Program-made: the position numbers and the translations under genes
DNA from: Pseudomonas sp. PDM15
Lineage (GTDB): Bacteria; Pseudomonadota; Gammaproteobacteria; Pseudomonadales; Pseudomonadaceae
Direction: 5' to 3'
DNA: 64,000 nucleotides
Assembly: GCF_014851565.1 (NCBI RefSeq)
Contig: NZ_JACVAA010000004.1
Span: forward strand, 124,001-188,000
Notes under the pieces: model-generated
Told to the model about the DNA's origin: nothing
The model's input: only the letters and a program-made list of their open reading frames with translations
Database searches by the model: none
Part shown: piece after piece, positions 57,546 to 64,000 of the stretch
How the letters are laid out: every line of letters starts with the position of its first letter
How positions within the stretch are numbered: position 1 is the first letter of the stretch

Positions 57546-58967
57546 CTAGGCGGCGCTCGGCAGATACGGCTTCCAGTCCTCGGGGATGCGCTCCAGGCGC
57601 GGATAGCCCATGGCATCCAGCTCCAAGTGTGGCAGCAGGAACGGCGTGTGCCGCAGGTGCTGCGGCACGTCGCGCAACTCCGGCAGCCAGAGGCTGATAT
57701 AGGCTGCGCTGGGGTCGTATTGGCGGGCCTGGCGCAGGGCGTTGGCCAGGTGCTGGCGATGCGGGTCGCTGGCGACGCCGGCCAGGTAGGCCCAGTTACC
57801 CCAGTTGCTGGCCGGGTCGTAGTCCAGCAGATGCTCTTCGAACCAGGCGGCGCCGTGCCGCCAGTCCTGCTGCAGGTTGCCGACCAGGTAGCTGGCGACT
57901 ATCTGCCGGCCGCGGTTGGACATGAAGCCGGTGGCGGCCAGCTCGCGCATGTTGGCGTCCACCAGCGGCATGCCGGTGCGGCCCTGGCACCACTGTTCGA
58001 AGCGCTCGTCCAGCTGCTGTGGCGCGCGTGCGGTGGCCTTCAGCCCGTCGGCGCGGAACAGCGCGTCGCCGTGGCGCACCAGGGTCCAGCGGAAGAACTC
58101 GCGCCAGAGCATTTCCTGCCACAGGGCGAGGGTCGAATCGTTCTGCCCGTACTGCGACTCGTGGCGGCGCAGCTCGGCCACCACCCGCCGTGGCGAGAGT
58201 GCGCCGTTGGCCAGCCAGGGTGAGAGCTTGGACGAGTACTCGCTGCCGATCATGCCGTTGCGCATCTCGCGATAGCTGCGCACGCCCTGGGTCAACCACA
58301 GGTAGTCGCGCAGGCGCGCCTGGGCCGCCGGCTCGCCGCCGGAGAAGGGAAAGGCGCTGTTCGGCACACTGAGCGGCTCGCCGAGGCCAAGCTGGGACAG
58401 GCTGGGCAAGGCGGCGAAATAAGCGCTGGCGTTGTCCGGCAGGGGCGGCAGGCGCATCGCCGCCGGGCGCGGCTGGAAAACCGGAAGGCGCTGCTCGATG
58501 CGCTCGCGGAACTGGCTGAACACCTGCGGCAGCTCGCTGGGCGCACAGGGCAGGTCGGCGGCATGCAGCAGATGGTTGCCCGGCAGTTCGCGCAGCTGCA
58601 CCGGGCCAAGGGCCTGGCGCAAGGCATCGAGCTGGGCGCGTTGCTGTGGCGCGATCTCCTCCAGAGTCAGCACCTCGTCGAGGTCGAGCTGCTCGGCCAG
58701 GCGCGGGATCAGCTGCTCGGCGTGGCCCTGCAGCACCAGCAGGCCGGAGCCGCGCTGGCGCAGCTCGCCGTCAAGGGCGGCCAGGCTCTCCATCAGGAAG
58801 CGCGCCCGGTGCACGCCGAGGCGTCGGCAGCCGAGGGGGCCGGGTTGCAGCAGGTCGGGGTCGAACACGTAGAGCGGCAGTACCCGGTCGGCGTCCATGG
58901 CGGCCTGCAGGGCCGGGTGGTCGTCGAGGCGCAGATCCTGCTTGAACCAGAGCAGCACGCGGCGCAT
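57546..58967 (-). CDS. DASH-type cryptochrome / photolyase family protein
   Basis: The protein has 473 residues. The N-terminal antenna domain starts VLLWFKQDLRLDDHPALQAAM. The FAD domain has EMLWREFFRW, then MSNRGRQIVASYLVGNLQQDWRHGAAWFEEHLLDYDPASNWGNWAYLAGV, the wording of DASH cryptochromes. They repair cyclobutane dimers in single-stranded DNA or sense blue light. ATG 58967 has GAGGA upstream; the frame extends 57 residues further without support. Confidence 0.9.
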   Translation of the reverse strand: MRRVLLWFKQDLRLDDHPALQAAMDADRVLPLYVFDPDLLQPGPLGCRRLGVHRARFLMESLAALDGELRQRGSGLLVLQGHAEQLIPRLAEQLDLDEVLTLEEIAPQQRAQLDALRQALGPVQLRELPGNHLLHAADLPCAPSELPQVFSQFRERIEQRLPVFQPRPAAMRLPPLPDNASAYFAALPSLSQLGLGEPLSVPNSAFPFSGGEPAAQARLRDYLWLTQGVRSYREMRNGMIGSEYSSKLSPWLANGALSPRRVVAELRRHESQYGQNDSTLALWQEMLWREFFRWTLVRHGDALFRADGLKATARAPQQLDERFEQWCQGRTGMPLVDANMRELAATGFMSNRGRQIVASYLVGNLQQDWRHGAAWFEEHLLDYDPASNWGNWAYLAGVASDPHRQHLANALRQARQYDPSAAYISLWLPELRDVPQHLRHTPFLLPHLELDAMGYPRLERIPEDWKPYLPSAA

Positions 58968-59155
58968 GGCGTCATCCTCGAGGAGGCATGAATTGACGAT
59001 ACGACTGCTATGACCGCAACGCATGGCCGTTTGTCCCCGCACCGCTTCCCTGAGTCCGAAGTGTCGAGCGATTGTGACGAATATCACGTTTTCTGGGCGC
59101 GCAGACGAGCGGGACGGTGGCGGATAAACTGTGAGCATTCCCCGAGGAGCGCTAC

Positions 59156-59749
59156 ATGGACATTTTCGGCATCGCCGTGCTGATCTTTCTGGTCACCGAT
59201 CCGTTCGGCAATATCGCCATCTATCTCGCCGCGCTGAAGAACGTGGCTCCCGAGCGACGCATGCGCGTGGCCCTGCGCGAGCTGCTGCTGGCCCTGGTGC
59301 TGCTGATGGTGTTCCTCACCTTCGGTGACAAGATCCTCAGCGGCCTGGGCCTGTCGCGCGAGGCCACCGCCATCGCCGGCGGCATCATCCTGTTCGTCAT
59401 CGCCATGCGCCTGATCTTCCCGCGTCCCGAGGGCGTGCTGGGCGATCTGCCGGACGGCGAACCGCTGCTGGTGCCGCTGGCCACGCCGGCGGTGGCCGGG
59501 CCCTCGGCCCTGGCCGTGCTGATGACCCTGCGCAGCACCTACGAGGGGCCGCTATGGGAGCTGTACCTGGCCGTCGGCCTGGCCTGGCTGGCCACCGCCA
59601 GCATCCTGCTGCAGGCCTCCTGGCTGCAGAAGTTCCTCGGCCCCCGTGGCCTCACCGCGGTGGAGCGCCTGACCGGCATGCTGCTGATCATGCTTAGTGT
59701 CGACATGTTGCTGGACAACCTGCAGAGCGTTCTGCACATCGCCCCCTGA
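59156..59749 (+). CDS. MarC family integral membrane protein
   Basis: The protein has 197 residues with six predicted helices. The family signature FLVTDPFGNIAIYLAALKNV lies near 11-30, and the middle has PLATPAVAGPSALAVLMTL. The role of MarC-type proteins is unclear; they are not antibiotic pumps as once thought. GAGGAG precedes the ATG. It is divergent from the photolyase gene. Confidence 0.9.
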   Translation: MDIFGIAVLIFLVTDPFGNIAIYLAALKNVAPERRMRVALRELLLALVLLMVFLTFGDKILSGLGLSREATAIAGGIILFVIAMRLIFPRPEGVLGDLPDGEPLLVPLATPAVAGPSALAVLMTLRSTYEGPLWELYLAVGLAWLATASILLQASWLQKFLGPRGLTAVERLTGMLLIMLSVDMLLDNLQSVLHIAP

Positions 59750-59785
59750 GGTACACTGCCGCCCCGACCTGCCGTGCCGACCCCG

Positions 59786-60559
59786 ATGAGACTCGCCGCC
59801 CTCGCCCTGTTCGCCCTGCTCCTCGCCGGCTGCGCCAGCGGCCCGCAGATTGACGACAGCCTGCGTGCCCAGGGCCAGAGCAGCCGCGTGCAGTACATCG
59901 TGCTGCACTACACCTCCACCGACCTGGCGCGTTCGCTGGCGCTGCTGACCCAGGGCGAAGTCAGCGCCCATTACCTGATCGACGATGGCGCCGCCAAGGT
60001 CTATCGCCTGGTCGACGAAGATCGCCGCGCCTGGCATGCCGGCGACAGCCAATGGCAAGGGCGCACCTGGCTCAACGCCAGCACCATCGGCATCGAGCTG
60101 GTCAACCAGGGCTACTACCAGGGCCCGGCCGGGCGTTACTGGCAGCCCTACGGCGAGGCGCAGATCCAGGCGCTGATCGCCCTGCTCAAGGATCTGGTCA
60201 AGCGCCACGACCTGCCGATCGACAGCATCATCGGCCACAGCGACATCGCCCCCCAGCGCAAGGTTGACCCGGGCCCGCTGTTCCCCTGGAAGCGCCTGGC
60301 CGATGCCGGCCTGATCCGCTGGCCGGAAGCCGCCGCCGTGGCCCGCGAGCAGGCGCGCTTCACCGCCGCGCTGCCCGATATCTTCTGGTTCCAGGCGCAG
60401 CTGCATGAGCTTGGCTACCAGGTGCCACGCACCGGCCTGCTCGATACGGCCACCCGCAACGTGCTGATCGCCTTCCAGATGAAGTACCGCCCGGCCCGCT
60501 ATGACGGCGAGGCGGATGCCGAGAGCGCGGCCATCCTGCAAGTGCTCAACCAGCGCTGA
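59786..60559 (+). CDS. ampDh2: N-acetylmuramoyl-L-alanine amidase lipoprotein (AmpDh2/AmiD type)
   Basis: The protein has 257 residues. The lipobox LLLAGC places the lipid on Cys16. An amidase_2 domain (about 30-180) has zinc His41 in VLHYTS, then IGHSDIAPQRKVDPG near 150 carrying the second His and the Asp ligand. A C-terminal peptidoglycan-binding domain (about 190-255) follows. It should cleave the amide bond of anhydro-muropeptides at the outer membrane. ATG 59786 gives a normal lipoprotein signal. Confidence 0.9.
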   Translation: MRLAALALFALLLAGCASGPQIDDSLRAQGQSSRVQYIVLHYTSTDLARSLALLTQGEVSAHYLIDDGAAKVYRLVDEDRRAWHAGDSQWQGRTWLNASTIGIELVNQGYYQGPAGRYWQPYGEAQIQALIALLKDLVKRHDLPIDSIIGHSDIAPQRKVDPGPLFPWKRLADAGLIRWPEAAAVAREQARFTAALPDIFWFQAQLHELGYQVPRTGLLDTATRNVLIAFQMKYRPARYDGEADAESAAILQVLNQR

Positions 60560-60567
60560 GAACCTTC

Positions 60568-60760
60568 CACGATCTGCTGCGCGTCGGAAAAACTGCGTTA
60601 AAAGCGGCTTCGGAAAGCAGCTTGCTGCTAACGCGCTTTAGCGCGGCCCGGAGGGCGAGCGGAGCGAGTCATGCTCATTTACCGTCTGTAAACCCGAGTG
60701 CGGGCCCAGTCCGTTCCTCAGCCGCTTTTGCCTTGTTTTTCTCTAGCTCGCGAGATCGTG
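60568..60760. repeat. Palindromic dispersed repeat, long copy
   Basis: This 193-bp element has the same ends as the element at 908-1029 (CACGATCT ... AGATCGTG), and both outer arms match it almost base for base. Its central part is longer. It holds three small perfect hairpins: AGCAGC/GCTGCT (60616-60629), CGCGCT/AGCGCG (60632-60645), and TTTAC/GTAAA (60678-60692). The last corresponds to TTGAC/GTCAA in the short copy. It lies between ampDh2 and the EAL gene. Confidence 0.85.
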
Positions 60761-60878
60761 AATAGGTTCTGAGAGCGGCGTACGCCGTCTGTCGCGTGCG
60801 CTGCGCACAAGCCAGCGAAGCCGCGCCAGGCGCAGCCGCTGCGCTATACCTGAAGGGTTCCCAGCGGAGCCCCAGCCC
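60761..60878. other. Leader of the EAL gene
   Basis: Between the palindromic repeat and the EAL gene there is GC-rich sequence without a gene. I see no clear promoter boxes or operator here. The repeat element directly upstream could therefore affect expression of the EAL gene. Confidence 0.5.
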
Positions 60879-62453
60879 ATGTCCCTCAGCCTGCGCCGCC
60901 TGCTCTTCCGCCCCTGGCCGGCGGCGCTATTGGCAACCTGCCTCGGCGTCCTGCTGTTCGGCATGGCCGGCCTGTGGCTGGCCAACAACCAGGCCCAGCG
61001 CGCCGAGGCCGAGCGCCTGCAGGTGCAGGGCCAGCGTTTTCTGCAGCGCATCGAGCAGATCTTCGGCCAGCTCGGCGCCGCCCTCGACGAGCTGGAGCAG
61101 CAGCCCCTGCGCGGTTGCGACCTGGCCATGGTGGAGACCCTGCGCCGCGTGGTGTTCCAGCACCGCTTCGTCTACGAGGCGGCCTTTATCGGCGGCGACC
61201 AGCGCTGCTCCTCTTCGCCGCGGCGCAGCTCGCTGGGGCCGGAGCGGGCGCCGGATCTGGAGGGCGAGCGCCAGCGCTACTGGCTGAACACCACCGCCCA
61301 GCCCGACGACGACCTGGCCGCGCTGGTGGTCGGCCGCGGCTATTTCCGCCTGTCCACCTCGCGCGGGCACCTGGCCGACATGGTCGAACTGCCGGCCGGT
61401 GGCAGCCTGATGATCGTGCCGCGCAATGGTGCCAAGGCTCTGCCGATCCTCGGCGCGGCGCAGCTCTGGCCGCCGGCCACGCAATGGCCGGAGGGCCAGG
61501 AATTGCAGCTGACGCCGAGCCAGCTGATCTACCGCATGCCGACCAACAGCCCGGACTTCGACCTGGTGCTGTTCGCTGACCGAAGCCTGCTCCAGCAGCG
61601 CCTGCGCGAGGGCCTGTTCGGCTGGCTACCGGTGGCTCTGCTGCTGGCCCTGCTCGCTGGCCTGACCACCTATCACCTGGTCAGTTACCGGCAGTCCCTT
61701 GGTGGCTCGCTGACCTCGGCCCTGCGCCGGCGCGCGCTGCGCGTGCGCTACCAGCCGATCTTCGATCTGGAGAGCCGCCGCTGCGTCGGAGCTGAGGCCC
61801 TGGTGCGCTGGCGCCGGGCCGACGGCAAGCTGCTCGGCCCTGACCACTTCATTCCCATGGCCGAGAGCAGCGGGCAGATCCGCGAGATCACCGACTACAT
61901 GCTGGAGCAGGTGCTGGTGCAGCTCGGCGACCTGCTGCGCCAGCAGCCGGGGTTGTACATCTCGATCAACCTGGCCGCCTGCGACATCGCCGAACCGCGC
62001 ATCAGCGTGCTGGCCGCCCGCCTGCTGCTGCAGCACCGGGTCGCGGCGGGGCAGATCGCCTTCGAGGTCACCGAGTCCGGCCTGGCCGATATCCAGGCGG
62101 CCAAGGGCGTGCTGGCGCAACTGCGCGAGAGTGGCCATCGGGTGCTGATCGACGACTTCGGCACCGGCTATTCCAGCCTGGCCTACCTGCAGGAGCTGCC
62201 GGCCGACGTGCTGAAGATCGACAAGTCGTTCGTCGACGCCCTCGGCCATGACGCGGCCAGCAGCGGGGTGGCGCCGCACATCATCCAGATGGCCGCCGCA
62301 TTACAGCTCAAGGTAGTGGCCGAAGGCATCGAGCACGAGGCCCAGGCGCTGTTCCTCGCCGCCCAGGGCGCCCAGTGCGGGCAAGGCTGGCTGTTCGCCA
62401 AGCCGCTGACGGCCCGGCAGTTCCGCCGGTTGCTGGAGCGTCAGTCCGGCTAG
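60879..62453 (+). CDS. c-di-GMP phosphodiesterase with CSS and EAL domains
   Basis: The protein has 524 residues. Helix 1 (about 13-34) and helix 2 (about 245-267) bracket a periplasmic CSS domain with Cys80 (LRGCDL) and Cys110 (QRCSSS), the pair whose disulfide controls this class. The cytosolic EAL domain (about 275-520) has EAL in GAEALVRW, SINLAA, EVTESG, DDFGTGYSS, LKIDKSFV and AEGIEH, all catalytic residues intact. DsbA-dependent oxidation in the periplasm is a plausible input; dsbA and a cyclase gene lie a few kb away. Confidence 0.9.
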   Translation: MSLSLRRLLFRPWPAALLATCLGVLLFGMAGLWLANNQAQRAEAERLQVQGQRFLQRIEQIFGQLGAALDELEQQPLRGCDLAMVETLRRVVFQHRFVYEAAFIGGDQRCSSSPRRSSLGPERAPDLEGERQRYWLNTTAQPDDDLAALVVGRGYFRLSTSRGHLADMVELPAGGSLMIVPRNGAKALPILGAAQLWPPATQWPEGQELQLTPSQLIYRMPTNSPDFDLVLFADRSLLQQRLREGLFGWLPVALLLALLAGLTTYHLVSYRQSLGGSLTSALRRRALRVRYQPIFDLESRRCVGAEALVRWRRADGKLLGPDHFIPMAESSGQIREITDYMLEQVLVQLGDLLRQQPGLYISINLAACDIAEPRISVLAARLLLQHRVAAGQIAFEVTESGLADIQAAKGVLAQLRESGHRVLIDDFGTGYSSLAYLQELPADVLKIDKSFVDALGHDAASSGVAPHIIQMAAALQLKVVAEGIEHEAQALFLAAQGAQCGQGWLFAKPLTARQFRRLLERQSG

Positions 62454-62860
62454 GCCGGCGGCGCCATGCAGCCGATCAGCCGCGAGTCGGCCAGGGCCGC
62501 CGTGCGGTGCACGGTGGCGGCCTGGTACTCGGCATCGTCGAGCATGCCGAGAAAAGCCCGGGGTGAGGGATAGCGCACCAGCAGCACCTCGTCCCACTGC
62601 TCGCCGGCCGGTGCGATCAGCGCCGCCCTGGCCTGGGCCAGCAGCTGCACGTTGCCACCCACGCCACGCACCTTGGTCAGCGCTGTGCGGCTGTAGCGCG
62701 CATAGGCCTCGCGGCCGCTGCAGGGTGCATGCGGGCTGTCCGCGGGGTAGCGGGCGTCGGCGTGGTAACGCAGCAGGTTGAGCATGAGGATCGGCTGGTC
62801 CGCGGGCATGTCGGCGGCGAAGGCGGCCAGTTGCTCGCGGCTGGGGTTGATGCTGGACAT
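62450..62860 (-). CDS. DUF1330 family protein
   Basis: The protein has 136 residues. PADQPILMLNLLRYH and GREAYARYSRTALTKVRGVGGNVQLL, then WDEVLLVRYPSPRAFLGMLDDAEYQAATVHRTAALADSRLI, are the ferredoxin-like DUF1330 pattern. No signal peptide is present. The stop codon shares the CTAG with the stop of the convergent EAL gene. The function is unknown. Confidence 0.87.
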   Translation of the reverse strand: MSSINPSREQLAAFAADMPADQPILMLNLLRYHADARYPADSPHAPCSGREAYARYSRTALTKVRGVGGNVQLLAQARAALIAPAGEQWDEVLLVRYPSPRAFLGMLDDAEYQAATVHRTAALADSRLIGCMAPPA

Positions 62861-62879
62861 GGCGATCTCCGCAAATGAC

Positions 62880-62909
62880 TGCGGCCAGCCTGGAGGGGCT
62901 GGCCGCAGC
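62880..62909. terminator. Hairpin between the DUF3313 and DUF1330 genes
   Basis: A 12-bp perfect stem, CTGCGGCCAGCC (62880-62891) with GGCTGGCCGCAG (62898-62909), and a 6-base loop. There is no T-run, so it may be a weak terminator or a processing hairpin. Confidence 0.5.
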
Positions 62910-62946
62910 GGTCAATCGCCATCAGCGGGCCGCATGGCCCGTTATA

Positions 62947-63603
62947 TCAGGGGCGGAAGGCGCGGGCGTCGCGGGCCCAGACATCCAGCGCCGGCTTGAG
63001 ATCATCCAGGGTCAGCTGGGTGCTGCTGTTTTCCAACTGCAGGCCGTGGCCCTTGCGCACTACCCGGACCATCGGCTGGCTGGTGCGGGCATCGAGCGCC
63101 TCCAGCTCGACGTAGATATCGGTGTTGCGGTCGCGGGTGCCGGCGGCAGTGCTGGCGGCGGCGGCGACCAGGGCGATCGGGATCACCTCGTAGAACTTCA
63201 GGCCTTCGGCCGAAGTGCTCACCCCGGTGATGGCGCTGCGCAACACCAGGCTGTCGGTGTCGGGCTGGTCGACCACGGTCATGCGGCTGGACAGCTCGCG
63301 GCGCATGGCCTGCTGCAGGTAACCGGTGATCTGGTCGAGAGTGGCCTGGCTGACCTCGTCGCTGGGCTTGGGCTCGGGGTGGAACACTGGCTTCTCGATG
63401 TACACAGAGCGGTAGTTGCCGGCGTTGTAATCCGGCGAGACCCAGCGCAGCACCGGGGCGCCGCTGGCCGAGGTGGCCGGCTGCAGCTGCGAATAATCGG
63501 AGAGGAAACCGGAATACTGGGAAGGCTGGGTGGTCTTGCTGGCGCAACCGGCAAGCAGCAGACCGGCGATCAAGCCGAGGGACAGCAGGCTGGAACGATG
63601 CAT
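62947..63603 (-). CDS. DUF3313 family lipoprotein
   Basis: The protein has 218 residues. The lipobox LLLAGC is at about 15-20 (MHRSSLLSLGLIAGLLLAGCAS). The body has QYSGFLSDYSQLQP and NYRSVYIEKPVFHPEPKPSDEV, typical of DUF3313. The Ala-rich segment ALVAAAASTAAGTRDRNTDIYVELEALD is a conserved inner region of this family. AGGAGTG lies before ATG 63603. The role in the envelope is unknown. Confidence 0.87.
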   Translation of the reverse strand: MHRSSLLSLGLIAGLLLAGCASKTTQPSQYSGFLSDYSQLQPATSASGAPVLRWVSPDYNAGNYRSVYIEKPVFHPEPKPSDEVSQATLDQITGYLQQAMRRELSSRMTVVDQPDTDSLVLRSAITGVSTSAEGLKFYEVIPIALVAAAASTAAGTRDRNTDIYVELEALDARTSQPMVRVVRKGHGLQLENSSTQLTLDDLKPALDVWARDARAFRP

Positions 63604-63726
63604 CCTTGACACTCCTAAGCGGGACGGTTGGCAGCAATCCTAGTATGGATTTGTGACTCTCGCCTGACTGCTTAGAACTTATTCGTAGGCCGGCGCGCCG
63701 CTTCCCTGCGGCAACGCAGCACGCCG

Positions 63727-64000
63727 TTACAACGGCAAGGCCATGTAGAAGCGCGCGCCCTGCCCGGGCTGCGATTTCACCCCGATGCGCCCGCCGTGCA
63801 GCTGGACGATTTCCTGGCACAGGGCCAGACCCAGCCCGGCACCGCCCTTGCGCCGGCCGACCTGGACGAAGGGCTCGAAGATGCGCGCCTGCTGGCCCTG
63901 GGGAATACCCTCGCCATCGTCCTCGACGCTGATGAACAGGCGATCTCCCTGGCAGCGCGCCTGCAGCACGATCAGCCCGCCCGGGTGGCAATGGCGCAGG
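63727..64000 (-). CDS. kinB: Sensor histidine kinase, 3' end (partial; probably KinB)
   Basis: Only the ATPase part is in the window; the start lies beyond base 64000. The visible part reads LRHCHPGG near the edge, then the G1 box VEDDGEGIP, the F box IFEPFVQVG and the G2 box GGAGLGLAL, ending YMALPL. KinB is inferred from position: in P. aeruginosa ampDh2 lies next to kinB-algB, which control alginate and virulence. The gene itself could be another kinase. Confidence 0.75.
   Translation of the reverse strand, partial: LRHCHPGGLIVLQARCQGDRLFISVEDDGEGIPQGQQARIFEPFVQVGRRKGGAGLGLALCQEIVQLHGGRIGVKSQPGQGARFYMALPL

Overview
The window is a high-GC gammaproteobacterial chromosome segment, almost certainly from the genus Pseudomonas. 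The evidence is the diheme cytochrome c4/c5 pair, zur-znuCB opposite znuA, metNIQ, the aa3-type cox cluster with SURF1, ctaA, ctaB and sco, trpI beside trpBA, an SOS-boxed radical SAM gene, and polA followed by an ErsA-like sRNA. Gene density is about 90 percent. I see no phage, insertion sequence, CRISPR array or rRNA operon. From memory of the P. aeruginosa PAO1 map, the left part follows the order of genes to one side of oriC (dprA to sco). The right part follows, in reverse, genes from the other side (metQ to kinB). The window therefore looks like origin-proximal chromosome joined by a rearrangement near 40.5 kb.

Layout. 0-5 kb: 3' end of dprA, tsaC, a palindromic repeat, qor(-), hemF-aroE-EamA transporter, pbpG. 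5.7-10.1 kb: tRNA-Thr and a polyamine (Puu-type) catabolic trio on the minus strand, then a LysR regulator. 10.3-16 kb: an 808-residue secreted protein of unknown function, a cytosolic carboxypeptidase, and a PaaX-like regulator with a fatty acid desaturase. 16-19.8 kb: trpBA(-) and trpI(+), separated by a DUF3060 gene. 19.8-28.9 kb: small stress and envelope genes (dodecin, two DUF1161 proteins, flavin monooxygenase, OsmC, paired lipoproteins, a metallopeptidase lipoprotein), a gamma-carbonic anhydrase, prlC and a zinc ribbon protein. 28.9-31.5 kb: SOS-boxed radical SAM gene, beta-carbonic anhydrase, a conserved hypothetical. 31.9-40.4 kb: the complete cytochrome c oxidase structural and assembly cluster.

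40.5-49 kb: metQIN(-), an Ala-rich periplasmic protein, znuB-znuC-zur(-) opposite znuA(+) with a Zur box between them, thrB and a DUF2782 protein. 49-54.7 kb: polA, the ErsA-like sRNA with an AlgU-type promoter, engB(-), cytochromes c5 and c4, dsbA. 54.7-64 kb: an endonuclease/exonuclease/phosphatase protein, a GGEEF diguanylate cyclase, a DASH-type cryptochrome/photolyase(-), MarC, AmpDh2-like amidase, a second copy of the palindromic repeat, a CSS-EAL phosphodiesterase, DUF1330 and DUF3313 proteins, and the 3' end of a histidine kinase, probably kinB.

The most interesting items are: a two-copy palindromic repeat whose central hairpin changes by compensatory substitution; the split of trpI from trpBA by a small gene flanked by near-identical direct repeats; a PaaX-like/desaturase operon with interlocking inverted repeats in its promoter; the Puu-type trio with a similarly structured promoter; and the large orphan secreted protein at 10.3-12.7 kb. 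No clearly new multi-gene system is visible; most of the window is conserved Pseudomonas core.
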